DNA from: Helicobacter_D sp964464895 | GTDB taxonomy: Bacteria > Campylobacterota > Campylobacteria > Campylobacterales > Helicobacteraceae | DNA: 64,000 nucleotides | Reading direction: 5' to 3' | Assembly: GCA_964464895.1 (NCBI GenBank) | Contig: CAYXGY010000007.1 | Location: 18,531-82,530 of the forward strand | In this document: piece after piece, positions 17,012 to 24,707 of the stretch | Layout: each line of letters begins with the position of its first letter | Position numbering within the stretch: position 1 is the stretch's first letter | The notes under the pieces: generated by a model | Database searches by the model: none | What the model saw: the letters and a program-made list of their open reading frames with translations, nothing else | Told to the model about the DNA's origin: nothing | Program-made: the position numbers and the translations under genes

Positions 17012-17575
17012 CTATGTCTTTTTAAAAGAATAAAAAAGCGTCAAAAACACAGCGCATTGTAGCAAAAGTAGTAAAAAATGTATGTTATAAACTTGTGATT
17101 CTTTTTGTTCTATCCCGAAAGATTCTAAGGTTGTATAAAACGCAAATGCGAGAAAAAGCCCCAAAAGATAACCGATTTGTTTGTATTTATCCAATGCAGA
17201 CAAAATCACTTTGCGTGAAAAAATCAATGTTTCCGCGCGTCCTAAATAATCTCCAAAGATAAAAGTGATTTGGTAGAGAGTGTAAATCATTATCGCACCA
17301 AAGAAAGTATTGGGAAAGAACAAATAAGCCAAGATATAGCCAAAGGGCACAATTTCCAAACCCAAAAGAATCCTTTTGTAAGGCTTTGTTTGGAGGATTT
17401 TGGTATAAAAGAGCGTCAAACCAAATGCACCCAGAGCAAGAGAGATTCCGCCGATGGAATAGGTTTTGGGGTTTAAAGGCGCATAGATGATAAAGATTGT
17501 CCCCAATGAAACTCCCAAGAAAAGGGAGTTTAAAAGTTTATAAGCACAATAGAATCGTAAATGAATACTTTTCAT
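17012..17575 (-). CDS. Multi-pass membrane protein, half-length MFS-like
   Basis: 187 residues from the ATG at 17575 (an upstream TTG would add four). About six hydrophobic segments, including LGTIFIIYAPLNPKTYSIGGISLALGAFGLTLFY and the C-terminal FLLLLLQCAVFLTLFYSF. The KTYSIGGISLALGAFGLTLFYTKIL block resembles half of a major-facilitator transporter, but no diagnostic motif is complete, so the substrate and even the family are uncertain. It starts 5 bp after the TonB receptor stop with TAGG as a weak ribosome-binding site, so the two are likely co-transcribed. Confidence 0.6.
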   Translation of the reverse strand: MKSIHLRFYCAYKLLNSLFLGVSLGTIFIIYAPLNPKTYSIGGISLALGAFGLTLFYTKILQTKPYKRILLGLEIVPFGYILAYLFFPNTFFGAIMIYTLYQITFIFGDYLGRAETLIFSRKVILSALDKYKQIGYLLGLFLAFAFYTTLESFGIEQKESQVYNIHFLLLLLQCAVFLTLFYSFKKT

Positions 17576-17580
17576 AGAGC

Positions 17581-19537
17581 CTACCAAGTATATTTCACGC
17601 CACCGCCAAAGACGCGTTCAAACTCATAAGGATAGTAGCTTTGGCTTACGACAATTGCGTTTTTGTGGTTGGTGAGATTCTGCACATAAGCGTAGATTTC
17701 AAAGTCTTTTAACCGATAGCTTGCATTTAGATTAAGGCTTTGATAGTTGGGAGCTTTGGTATTAGCGTTATCAAAGTCATCATAGTCATACGCTCGTGAG
17801 CCGTATTTGTAAGAGATTCCAAGATTAAGCCGCGTGATAGGCAAGTAATTGAGACTTGCGCTTAGCGTGTGCTTAGAGACACCCGGAATCGTATTGCCCT
17901 TGTATCCCTCATTGCCTTGCATTGTCGCATCAACATAGGCATAAGAAAGACTAGAATACGCTTGTGCATTAAAATACGTGGTGAATTTCGCTTCCCCACC
18001 GATTCTACGCGTTTTGTCTAGGCTTTTGTTTGAATAGGTTACAGGTTCATAGTAAGCCTCATCTTTACCATTAATATAAAACACATTTCCACTGAACTCG
18101 TGGATTCCAAACACGCTTTTTGTGCCGATTTGATAGGTGTCAAAAGTTGCAGGGTCGATGAGGGGGTTGAGATTGCCTCTAAAATCAAAAAACAAATCTA
18201 CATTTGGCACGACAAAACTGCGTGAATAAGAGGCAAAAAGTGTAGTTTGGGAGTTGAGGTCATAGTGGATTCCAAGTTCTCCTCCTAATAAATCTTCCGA
18301 TGAAGATTCATTGAGTTTGGAAATCACTCTTTGCGCAGAGATTCCGCCATTGAGCGTTAAATCTTGTAAATATTTCTCCCCATTAAGATAGAGTAGCATT
18401 GTATCAACCTGTGCTCTATTGGTGGAATTTTGAAGCCTCTTGTTTGTTTTTATTTCCCCACCAATTTCAGCTAGGTAAGAGGAATCTTTATAAGAAGAAT
18501 TAAAATCTCCAAAGAGTCCTTTGCCATCGTATAAATTGTTGTAATTCACGAAGTCGCTTTCATTTCTTGAACCGCCGAAATTCACATCGGTTACGATTCC
18601 CAGCTCGCCAAAATGAGTAAAGCCCAAGCCATAAATCAAATCCCACCGCTTTTGGTGCGTGAAAGTATCCCCCCCCCCAAGCAGAGGGTAAGGGGGCTTG
18701 TGAGGGATTACTATCAAATTGCGCCTTTGTGAGAGGGCTTGCATACTTGATAGCATATTGGGAATAGTTGAGGTTTGCCTTAAGAAGTGTGGAATCACTA
18801 GGATAGTAAAAGGCTGTGATTCCGCCATTTTTATTATGGCTTCCGTCTTTTTCTTCGCTCCCTTGCGTAATTTTTCTTGTACCCTCGTTATGTTGGTATT
18901 GTCCATACACTCCAATGTTCAAAGTATCTCCCACAGAGCGCGCAAAAAATTGTGAATTTAAGGTGTCATAACTTGCATAACTCACATTCAATGCGCCGCC
19001 TGCCTTGCGATTCGTGGTGATTTTGAGGATTCCACTTGTCGCGCCATTGCCATATTTGGTTGTGCCTTTGCCTCTCAAGATTTCTATTTTTTGGATAGAA
19101 TCTAATGGGATTCCACTTAGGGAGATAGGCGTAGAATCAATATTGTCTAGCCGCATTCCATCTACAATAATGGCAAGATTCTTGTGTCCATTTTGTCCAA
19201 ATCCGCGCAAATCAATGTTCGCGGTGTAGGGATTGCCATAATTGGTTGTGATTTTGAGTAGAGAATGTTGATTTAAGAAGTCGTAGATATTTTGAGCATT
19301 GGATTTTTTGATTTCCTCTGCACCAAATTCTTCTTTGAAATCGTCATTTTCTACAAACTCTTTTGCGTGGGTGATAGAAAGTTTCAAGTCTTGAGATTCT
19401 ACAAGATTTGACTTTTCATTCAAGGCAATGTTTTGGCTTTGCGCTAAAAGTGCGCTATTAAGTGCCAAAATTGCCGCAAGTGAAAAGTATTTCTTTCTAA
19501 ACCCTTTGGGATGTAGAACTTTATGCTTGTGTTGCAT
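17581..19537 (-). pseudogene. TonB-dependent outer-membrane receptor, phase-OFF at a G10 tract
   Basis: Two overlapping frames read as one receptor. From the ATG at 19537: signal peptide, then plug domain (NAQNIYDFLNQHSLLKITTN; IDLRGFGQNGHKNLAIIVDG; IQKIEILRGKGTTKYGNGA), the first barrel strands, then ten G (plus-strand C at 18669-18678) shift it out of frame. Removing one G resumes at DTFTHQKRWDLIYGLGFTHF and continues through the barrel to YAYVQNLTNHKNAIVV and the terminal aromatic strand KYTW. The rebuilt length is about 651 residues. Receptors of this type import iron-siderophore or similar metal complexes with TonB energy. The intact barrel past the tract argues for reversible switching rather than decay. 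Confidence 0.88.
18669..18678. repeat. Poly-G contingency tract (G10 on minus strand), gene OFF
   Basis: Ten C on the plus strand inside the TonB receptor gene. Lengths of 9 or 12 would be in frame. Confidence 0.88.
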
Positions 19538-19622
19538 ATTGAAGCCTTTAAAATGAGATTTTGCAAGATTTTAAACCTTAAGATTACCGAAATCTTGGGC
19601 TTATAAATCATTTGCAAACAGG

Positions 19623-19628
19623 ATTATA
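19623..19628 (-). promoter_or_regulatory. -10 element (TATAAT) for the TonB receptor gene
   Basis: Minus-strand TATAAT about 86 bp before the receptor ATG. Between them a small hairpin AAGATT/AATCTT lies at 19580-19596. I see no convincing Fur box. Confidence 0.45.
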
Positions 19629-19652
19629 CCGAAGAAATTTTAAATAAAAGTA

Positions 19653-19681
19653 TTGACAATTAAAATAAAAAGTAGTAGAAT
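19653..19681 (+). promoter_or_regulatory. Consensus promoter of the tRNA-tuf cluster
   Basis: TTGACA, 17-bp spacer, TAGAAT, ending 31 bp before tRNA-Thr(TGT). A -35 this good is rare in Helicobacter and fits a strong stable-RNA promoter. Confidence 0.75.
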
Positions 19682-19712
19682 CTCATCTCATTTTTATGAA
19701 AAATGTAAGAAT

Positions 19713-19788
19713 GCTGGCGTAGCTCAGTTGGTAGAGCAGCTGCCTTGTAAGCAGCAGGCCGGGGGTTCGAGTCCCTTTGCCAGCTCCA
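19713..19788 (+). tRNA. tRNA-Thr (anticodon TGT)
   Basis: Acceptor GCTGGCG pairs with TGCCAGC, with an encoded CCA end. The anticodon loop CTTGTAA gives TGT. First of four clustered tRNA genes before tuf. Confidence 0.96.
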
Positions 19789-19840
19789 TAATTTATTATA
19801 ATTTTTCAGTGTTTGACCAGTTTTATTGATAATGTTTTGG

Positions 19841-19925
<85 letters not shown>

Positions 19926-19933
19926 TAAGCCAT

Positions 19934-20010
19934 GCGGGAGTAGCTCAGTTGGCTAGAGCATCAGCCTTCCAAGCTGAGGGTCGCGGGTTCGAGCCCCGTT
20001 TCCCGCTCCA
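19934..20010 (+). tRNA. tRNA-Gly (anticodon TCC)
   Basis: Acceptor GCGGGAG with TTCCCGC, anticodon loop CTTCCAA giving TCC, and encoded CCA. It starts 8 bp after tRNA-Tyr. Confidence 0.96.
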
Positions 20011-20070
20011 TACTGGGAGCTGATTCTACGAAATCTTATTTTAATCAGCAAAACACTTTTTAATTATTAT

Positions 20071-20145
20071 GCCCATATAGCTCAGTGGCAGAGCACTTCC
20101 TTGGTAAGGAAGAGGCCGGCGGTTCAATCCCGCTTATGGGCTCCA
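20071..20145 (+). tRNA. tRNA-Thr (anticodon GGT)
   Basis: Acceptor GCCCATA with TATGGGC, anticodon loop TTGGTAA giving GGT, and encoded CCA. The order Thr-Tyr-Gly-Thr-tuf is the same as the E. coli thrU-tyrU-glyT-thrT-tufB operon, pointing to a very old arrangement. Confidence 0.96.
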
Positions 20146-20208
20146 GTTTTTCAAAGATTGTGATGGAATTGTAGAAAATGTTACGATTCTTAATTTTAAA
20201 ATTGGTAA

Positions 20209-20233
20209 AAATAGTGTAAAATTGTCACTATTT
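20209..20233 (+). promoter_or_regulatory. Inverted repeat in the tuf leader
   Basis: AAATAGTG / CACTATTT, a perfect 8-bp stem with a 9-nt loop containing a TAAAAT that could act as a -10. It ends 22 bp before the tuf ATG. Could be a processing site between the tRNAs and tuf, a weak attenuator, or part of a tuf promoter. Confidence 0.4.
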
Positions 20234-20255
20234 AACTTAAATTTAGGAGAAGCTT

Positions 20256-21455
20256 ATGGCTAAGGAAAAATACGTTAAGTCTAAACCCCATGTAAATATT
20301 GGAACAATTGGGCATGTTGACCACGGTAAAACAACTTTAAGTGCTGCAATTTCTGCTGTTCTATCAACAAAAGGTCTAGCAGAAATGAAAGATTATGATA
20401 ATATTGATAATGCTCCAGAAGAAAAAGAGCGCGGTATTACTATTGCAACTTCACACATTGAATACGAAACAGAAAAAAGACACTATGCGCACGTGGATTG
20501 CCCCGGGCACGCGGACTATGTCAAAAATATGATTACAGGTGCAGCGCAAATGGACGGAGCGATTCTTGTTGTTTCTGCTGCGGATGGTCCTATGCCACAA
20601 ACACGTGAGCATATCCTCTTGTCTCGCCAAGTCGGCGTTCCCTATATCGTTGTGTTTATGAATAAACAAGATATGGTAGATGATGAAGAATTGTTAGAAT
20701 TGGTAGAAATGGAAATCAGAGAACTTCTCTCAAGCTATGAATTCCCCGGCGATGATACACCGATTGTTGCAGGTTCAGCACTCAAAGCATTAGAAGAAGC
20801 AAAATCAGGAAATTTAGGCGAGTGGAGTGAAAAAATTATGAAACTTATGGACGCGGTAGATGAATATATCCCAACTCCTGTACGTGAAACTGATAAAACT
20901 TTCTTGATGCCAATTGAAGATGTCTTCTCAATCGCAGGTCGTGGAACTGTTGTTACAGGAAGAATTGAAAGAGGGATTGTAAAAGTTGGTGATGAAATTG
21001 AAATCGTAGGAATCCGCCCAACACAAAAAACAACCGTAACTGGCGTTGAAATGTTTAGAAAAGAGCTAGACCAAGGTGAGGCAGGAGATAATGTTGGGGT
21101 TCTATTAAGAGGAACAAAGAAAGAAGAAGTAGAAAGAGGTATGGTTCTATGTAAGCCATCTTCTATTACTCCACACAAAAAATTTGAGGGTGAAATCTAT
21201 GTTCTATCCAAAGACGAAGGTGGAAGACATACACCATTCTTTAATGGTTATAGACCACAATTTTATGTTAGAACAACAGACATTACAGGTTCCATTGCAT
21301 TGCCAGAGGGTGTAGAAATGGTAATGCCGGGCGATAATATTAAAATCACAGTAGAATTAATCAATCCTATTGCACTTGAAGATGGAACACGTTTCGCGAT
21401 TCGCGAAGGTGGTAGAACTGTGGGTGCTGGTGTGGTTACAAAAATTATTGAATAG
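20256..21455 (+). CDS. tuf: Translation elongation factor Tu
   Basis: GTPase delivering aminoacyl-tRNA to the ribosome. 399 residues: G1 GHVDHGKTTL, switch region RGITI, G3 DCPGHADYV, G4 NKQDM, then domains 2 and 3 (GRGTVVTGRIERG; GYRPQFYVRTTDITGSI). TTAGGAG is the ribosome-binding site. Followed closely by rpmG in the order typical of epsilonproteobacteria. Only one tuf copy is in this window. Confidence 0.99.
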   Translation: MAKEKYVKSKPHVNIGTIGHVDHGKTTLSAAISAVLSTKGLAEMKDYDNIDNAPEEKERGITIATSHIEYETEKRHYAHVDCPGHADYVKNMITGAAQMDGAILVVSAADGPMPQTREHILLSRQVGVPYIVVFMNKQDMVDDEELLELVEMEIRELLSSYEFPGDDTPIVAGSALKALEEAKSGNLGEWSEKIMKLMDAVDEYIPTPVRETDKTFLMPIEDVFSIAGRGTVVTGRIERGIVKVGDEIEIVGIRPTQKTTVTGVEMFRKELDQGEAGDNVGVLLRGTKKEEVERGMVLCKPSSITPHKKFEGEIYVLSKDEGGRHTPFFNGYRPQFYVRTTDITGSIALPEGVEMVMPGDNIKITVELINPIALEDGTRFAIREGGRTVGAGVVTKIIE

Positions 21456-21463
21456 GTTAAATT

Positions 21464-21634
21464 ATGGCTAAAGGTAATCGTGTAAAAATCGGACTCAAAT
21501 GCTCTGAATGCGGGGACATTAATTACAGCACTGTAAAAAATGCAAAAACCAAAACAGAAAAACTGGAGCTTAAAAAGTTCTGCCCAAGATTAAATAAACA
21601 TACCATTCACAAAGAAGTGAAGTTAAAAAGCTAA
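21464..21634 (+). CDS. rpmG: Ribosomal protein L33
   Basis: Too short for a typical ORF cutoff: 56 residues starting MAKGNRVKIGLKCSECGDIN. It has cysteines at 13, 16 and 40 but no fourth (FCPRLNKH), so a full zinc ribbon is not obvious. It starts 8 bp after tuf. A hairpin GCTAAGGGG-CTT-CCCTTTAGC spans its stop codon (21630-21650) and may mark the 3' end or a processing site before tRNA-Trp. Confidence 0.95.
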   Translation: MAKGNRVKIGLKCSECGDINYSTVKNAKTKTEKLELKKFCPRLNKHTIHKEVKLKS

Positions 21635-21662
21635 GGGGCTTCCCTTTAGCAATGTAAATTAT

Positions 21663-21738
21663 AGGTCAGTAGCTCCAATGGTAGAGCGTCGGTCTCCAAA
21701 ACCGAATGCTGGGGGTTCGAGTCCCTCCTGGCCTGCCA
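21663..21738 (+). tRNA. tRNA-Trp (anticodon CCA)
   Basis: Acceptor AGGTCAG with CTGGCCT, discriminator G, encoded CCA, and anticodon loop TCTCCAA giving CCA. It sits between rpmG and secE as in many bacteria. Confidence 0.96.
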
Positions 21739-21768
21739 TTTTTGGAATAAAGAGAGACAAACAAAGTG

Positions 21769-21948
21769 ATGAAAAAACTGATTACCTATTATAGATTATC
21801 CAAAGAAGAACTATCCAAAGTTATCTTTCCTACAAAAGAACAAGTAAGAAATGCTTTTATTTCTGTTATTGTTGTTGTAACGGTTATTGCTCTATTTTTG
21901 GCATTGGTTGATTTCATTCTTGGTAGTTTTGTTTCAAGTATTTTATAA
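21769..21948 (+). CDS. secE: Preprotein translocase subunit SecE
   Basis: 59 residues with a short cytoplasmic amphipathic part (LSKEELSKVIFPTKEQVRNAF) and one membrane helix (VIVVVTVIALFLALVDFILGS). This is the short single-helix form of SecE that clamps SecY. A GTG lies immediately before the chosen ATG. It is followed 17 bp later by nusG, the usual pairing. Confidence 0.94.
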   Translation: MKKLITYYRLSKEELSKVIFPTKEQVRNAFISVIVVVTVIALFLALVDFILGSFVSSIL

Positions 21949-21965
21949 TTAGTTAGGATTTGTTT

Positions 21966-22496
21966 ATGGCATTGTATTGGTATGCGATTCAAACATATTT
22001 TGGTAGCGAACAAGCTGTGAAACGTGGTATTGAGAATCTTGTTAAAGAGTATCATTTAGAAGAAAGACTAACAGATATTGTCGTCCCAACAGAAGATATT
22101 ATTGAAGTCAAAAACAATAAGAAAAAGATTAGTGAAAGAAGTCTTTATCCTGGATATGTTTTCATTAAAGTAGATCTTGATACTGCATTATGGCATACCA
22201 TTCAATCTTTGCCCAAAGTCAGTCGTTTTATCGGTGAGGCAAAAAAACCTACCCCTTTAAGTGAAGCGGATATTAATCATATTATTGAAAAAGTGCAAAA
22301 TCGCGCAGCTCCTAAACCAAAAATTATTTTTGAATCAGGCGAGGTTGTCCGAATCATAGAAGGTCCTTTTGCGAACTTTACAGGCACCGTAGAAGAATAC
22401 GATATGGAACACAGAAAGTTAAAGCTTAATGTTTCAATCTTTGGTCGAAGCACTCCGATTGAAATACTTTATTCACAAGTGGAAAAAATAGTTTAA
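21966..22496 (+). CDS. nusG: Transcription termination/antitermination factor NusG
   Basis: 176 residues. The N-terminal NGN domain starts MALYWYAIQTYFGSEQAV and contains LYPGYVFIKVDLD. The C-terminal KOW motif appears as GEVVRIIEGPFANFTGTVEEYD. The frame is open from a TTG at 21960, but the ATG at 21966 has AGGA seven bases upstream. It binds RNA polymerase and couples transcription to translation or Rho. Confidence 0.97.
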   Translation: MALYWYAIQTYFGSEQAVKRGIENLVKEYHLEERLTDIVVPTEDIIEVKNNKKKISERSLYPGYVFIKVDLDTALWHTIQSLPKVSRFIGEAKKPTPLSEADINHIIEKVQNRAAPKPKIIFESGEVVRIIEGPFANFTGTVEEYDMEHRKLKLNVSIFGRSTPIEILYSQVEKIV

Positions 22497-22518
22497 CAAC
22501 TAAAAACAAGGATAAGTT

Positions 22519-22944
22519 ATGGCAAAAAAAATTATTGGCGAACTTAAGCTTCAAATTCCGGCTGGAAAAGCGAATCCCTCACCGCCTGTAGGACCAGCGT
22601 TGGGTCAACGTGGTGTCAATATTATGGAATTCTGTAAAGCATTTAATGAAAAAACAAAAGATATGGGGAACTTTAATATTCCTGTAATTATTACGGTTTA
22701 TCAGGATAAGAGTTTTACCTTTATCACCAAAAAACCACCTGTTACTGATTTGATTAAAAAAGCAGCAGGAATCCAAAAGGGTTCAGACAATCCCCTAAAA
22801 AATAAAGTAGGAAAACTTACAAAAGCACAAGTTTTGGATATTGTCAAAACAAAAATGGACGATTTAAATGCAAACACAGAAGAAGCGGCAATTAAAATCG
22901 TTGAGGGAAGTGCTCGCAGTATGGGCATTGAAGTTGTAGATTGA
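22519..22944 (+). CDS. rplK: Ribosomal protein L11
   Basis: 141 residues, starting MAKKIIGELKLQIPAGKANPSPPVGPALGQ, with the family's proline-rich flexible hinge and a C-terminal rRNA-binding domain ending EGSARSMGIEVVD. It binds the GTPase-associated centre of 23S rRNA. Part of rplK-rplA-rplJ-rplL. Confidence 0.98.
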   Translation: MAKKIIGELKLQIPAGKANPSPPVGPALGQRGVNIMEFCKAFNEKTKDMGNFNIPVIITVYQDKSFTFITKKPPVTDLIKKAAGIQKGSDNPLKNKVGKLTKAQVLDIVKTKMDDLNANTEEAAIKIVEGSARSMGIEVVD

Positions 22945-22967
22945 AAAGACGCGTTGGAGTATAAAAT

Positions 22968-23672
22968 ATGGCAAAAAAATTAACAAAAAGAATGCAAAAT
23001 CTAATCAATAAGGTAGATTGCAAAAAAATATACGATATTACAACCGCTTCTGCAACGGTCAAATCTTTAGCATCGGCTAAGTTTGATGAAACAGTTGAGG
23101 TTGCGTTAAGTTTAGGAGTAGATCCAAGACATGCAGACCAAATGATTCGCGGTGCGGTTGTATTGCCTAATGGCACAGGCAAAAGTGTGCGTGTAGCGGT
23201 TTTTGCAAAAGGTGCTAAAGCCGATGAGGCAAAAGCAGCAGGGGCTGATGTTGTTGGAGATGATGATTTGGCGGAGCAAATCAAAAGCGGAGATTTGAAC
23301 TTTGATATGGTGATTGCGACACCAGATATGATGGCTCTTGTAGGTAAAGTAGGTAGAATACTAGGACCAAAAGGCTTAATGCCAAATCCCAAAACAGGCA
23401 CTGTTACAATGGAGATTTCTAAGGCAGTCAGCAACGCAAAGAGTGGGCAAGTCAATTATCGTGTGGATAAAAAGGGTATTGTGCATGCTCCTGTGGGCAA
23501 AGCAAGTTTTGATGCAAAAAAACTTGAAGAAAATATTATTGCATTGGTAAAAAACATCAATAAACAGAAACCTGCAAGTGCCAAAGGTAAGTATATTAAA
23601 AATGCGACAATCTCTTTAACTATGAGTCCATCTTTAACATTAGATGCCCAAGAATTAATGGATATGAAATAA
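22968..23672 (+). CDS. rplA: Ribosomal protein L1
   Basis: 234 residues with the L1 signature region GRILGPKGLMPNPKTGTV and the conserved FDETVEVALSLGVDPRHADQ. It forms the L1 stalk and in many bacteria represses its own operon by binding the rplK leader. It ends 91 bp before rplJ; that gap holds the L10-leader-like structure. Confidence 0.98.
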   Translation: MAKKLTKRMQNLINKVDCKKIYDITTASATVKSLASAKFDETVEVALSLGVDPRHADQMIRGAVVLPNGTGKSVRVAVFAKGAKADEAKAAGADVVGDDDLAEQIKSGDLNFDMVIATPDMMALVGKVGRILGPKGLMPNPKTGTVTMEISKAVSNAKSGQVNYRVDKKGIVHAPVGKASFDAKKLEENIIALVKNINKQKPASAKGKYIKNATISLTMSPSLTLDAQELMDMK

Positions 23673-23763
23673 TTTATTCTTGTTTTTATCTTAGGCTAAT
23701 GACTATGGGGGCGAATGCTTAAAACTTACCCCATATAAGTCTTTCGTCTGAAAGGAGGTTGAA
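23673..23763 (+). promoter_or_regulatory. L10-leader-like regulatory RNA before rplJ
   Basis: The gap can fold in competing ways. TATGGGG (23704-23710) pairs with CCCCATA (23729-23735), while ACTTA (23724-23728) pairs with TAAGT (23736-23740) around that same 3' strand. A further small hairpin CTTTC-GTCT-GAAAG (23741-23754) ends in the ribosome-binding site AAAGGAGG. In other bacteria L10(L12)4 binds such a leader to shut off rplJL translation; that function here is inference from position and structure. Confidence 0.6.
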
Positions 23764-24246
23764 ATGACAAAAGCAGAAAAGACTGCTCTAATTGAGAATC
23801 TTACTACCGAGTTTAAGGCTTCTAATGCAATTGCGGTTTGTGATTACAAAGGATTAACCGTCAAACAATTAGAAACTCTAAGAGCAAACGCAAGAGAACA
23901 AAAAGTGAAAGTCCAAGTCATCAAAAATACTCTTGCACTCATTGCGCTTAAAAACTTTGGAGTTGAAGGATTAGAGTTAAAAGAGAATAATATTTTTGCT
24001 TGGGGTGAAGACCAAATTTCACTAGCAAAAACGATTTGTAAATTCTCGGATTCTGTGGGTGGCAAGCTTATAGTAAAATCAGGTTACTTTGAAGGCGAAA
24101 TTGTAGAAGCAAAACATATTGAAGCCGTTTCAAAATTGCCTTCCAAAGAAGAGCTTATCGGTATGTTGTTGTCCGTTTGGACTGCTCCTGCTCGTTACTT
24201 TGTTACAGGGTTGGATAATTTACGCAAACAAAAAGAAGCGGAATAA
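23764..24246 (+). CDS. rplJ: Ribosomal protein L10
   Basis: 160 residues with AIAVCDYKGLTVKQLETLRANARE, KVQVIKNTLALIAL and the C-terminal helix that carries L7/L12 dimers (RYFVTGLDNLRKQKEAE). It has an unusually strong ribosome-binding site (AAAGGAGG) beside a small hairpin. Followed 17 bp later by rplL. Confidence 0.97.
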   Translation: MTKAEKTALIENLTTEFKASNAIAVCDYKGLTVKQLETLRANAREQKVKVQVIKNTLALIALKNFGVEGLELKENNIFAWGEDQISLAKTICKFSDSVGGKLIVKSGYFEGEIVEAKHIEAVSKLPSKEELIGMLLSVWTAPARYFVTGLDNLRKQKEAE

Positions 24247-24263
24247 AATTTTAGGAGAAAATT

Positions 24264-24638
24264 ATGGCAATTTCAAAAGAAGATGTATTAGAATATATCG
24301 GAAATCTTTCTGTTATGGAACTTTCAGAGCTTGTAAAAGCATTTGAAGAAAAATTTGGTGTGTCTGCTGCTCCAACCGTTGTAGCGGGTGCAGTTGCAGG
24401 TGGTGGTGCAGCCGCTGCTGAAGAAAAGACTGAATTTGATGTTATCTTAACTAATAGTGGCGATAAGAAAATCAATGTGATTAAAGTCGTTCGTGAAGTA
24501 ACAGGTCTTGGCTTAAAAGAAGCAAAAGACGCGGTAGAAAAAACTCCATTTACCGTTAAAGAAGGTATTAAAAAAGAAGATGCTGATGCAATCAAAGCTA
24601 AATTTGAAGAAGCAGGTGCTAAAGTCGATATTAAATAA
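24264..24638 (+). CDS. rplL: Ribosomal protein L7/L12
   Basis: 124 residues: N-terminal dimerisation helices (MAISKEDVLEYIGNLSVMEL), Ala/Gly-rich hinge (VVAGAVAGGGAAAAEEKT), and the C-terminal factor-binding domain (KINVIKVVREVTGLGLKEAK). Present in multiple copies on the ribosome stalk. A terminator-like hairpin follows directly, before rpoBC. Confidence 0.98.
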   Translation: MAISKEDVLEYIGNLSVMELSELVKAFEEKFGVSAAPTVVAGAVAGGGAAAAEEKTEFDVILTNSGDKKINVIKVVREVTGLGLKEAKDAVEKTPFTVKEGIKKEDADAIKAKFEEAGAKVDIK

Positions 24639-24642
24639 TTTT

Positions 24643-24667
24643 AGGGAGATTTTTTCTCCCTTTCATT
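24643..24667 (+). terminator. Attenuator hairpin between rplL and rpoBC
   Basis: AGGGAGA (24643-24649), T5 loop, TCTCCCT (24655-24661), followed by a T-rich stretch. It has the form of an intrinsic terminator inside an operon and would let ribosomal protein genes be made in excess over RNA polymerase, as the rplL-rpoB attenuator does in E. coli. Confidence 0.7.
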
Positions 24668-24707
24668 TTTCTTCCAAAATTCTACATTGATATATGAGGT
24701 AATAAAT

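Noticed and set aside
20451..20669. Minus-strand open frames inside tuf, rpoBC and fusA
   Set aside because: All are shadows of highly conserved genes and none has a ribosome-binding site or recognisable product.
24643..24667. Full transcriptional stop before rpoBC
   Set aside because: The T-rich tail is interrupted and no new promoter is apparent before the rpoBC ATG, so read-through must be substantial.
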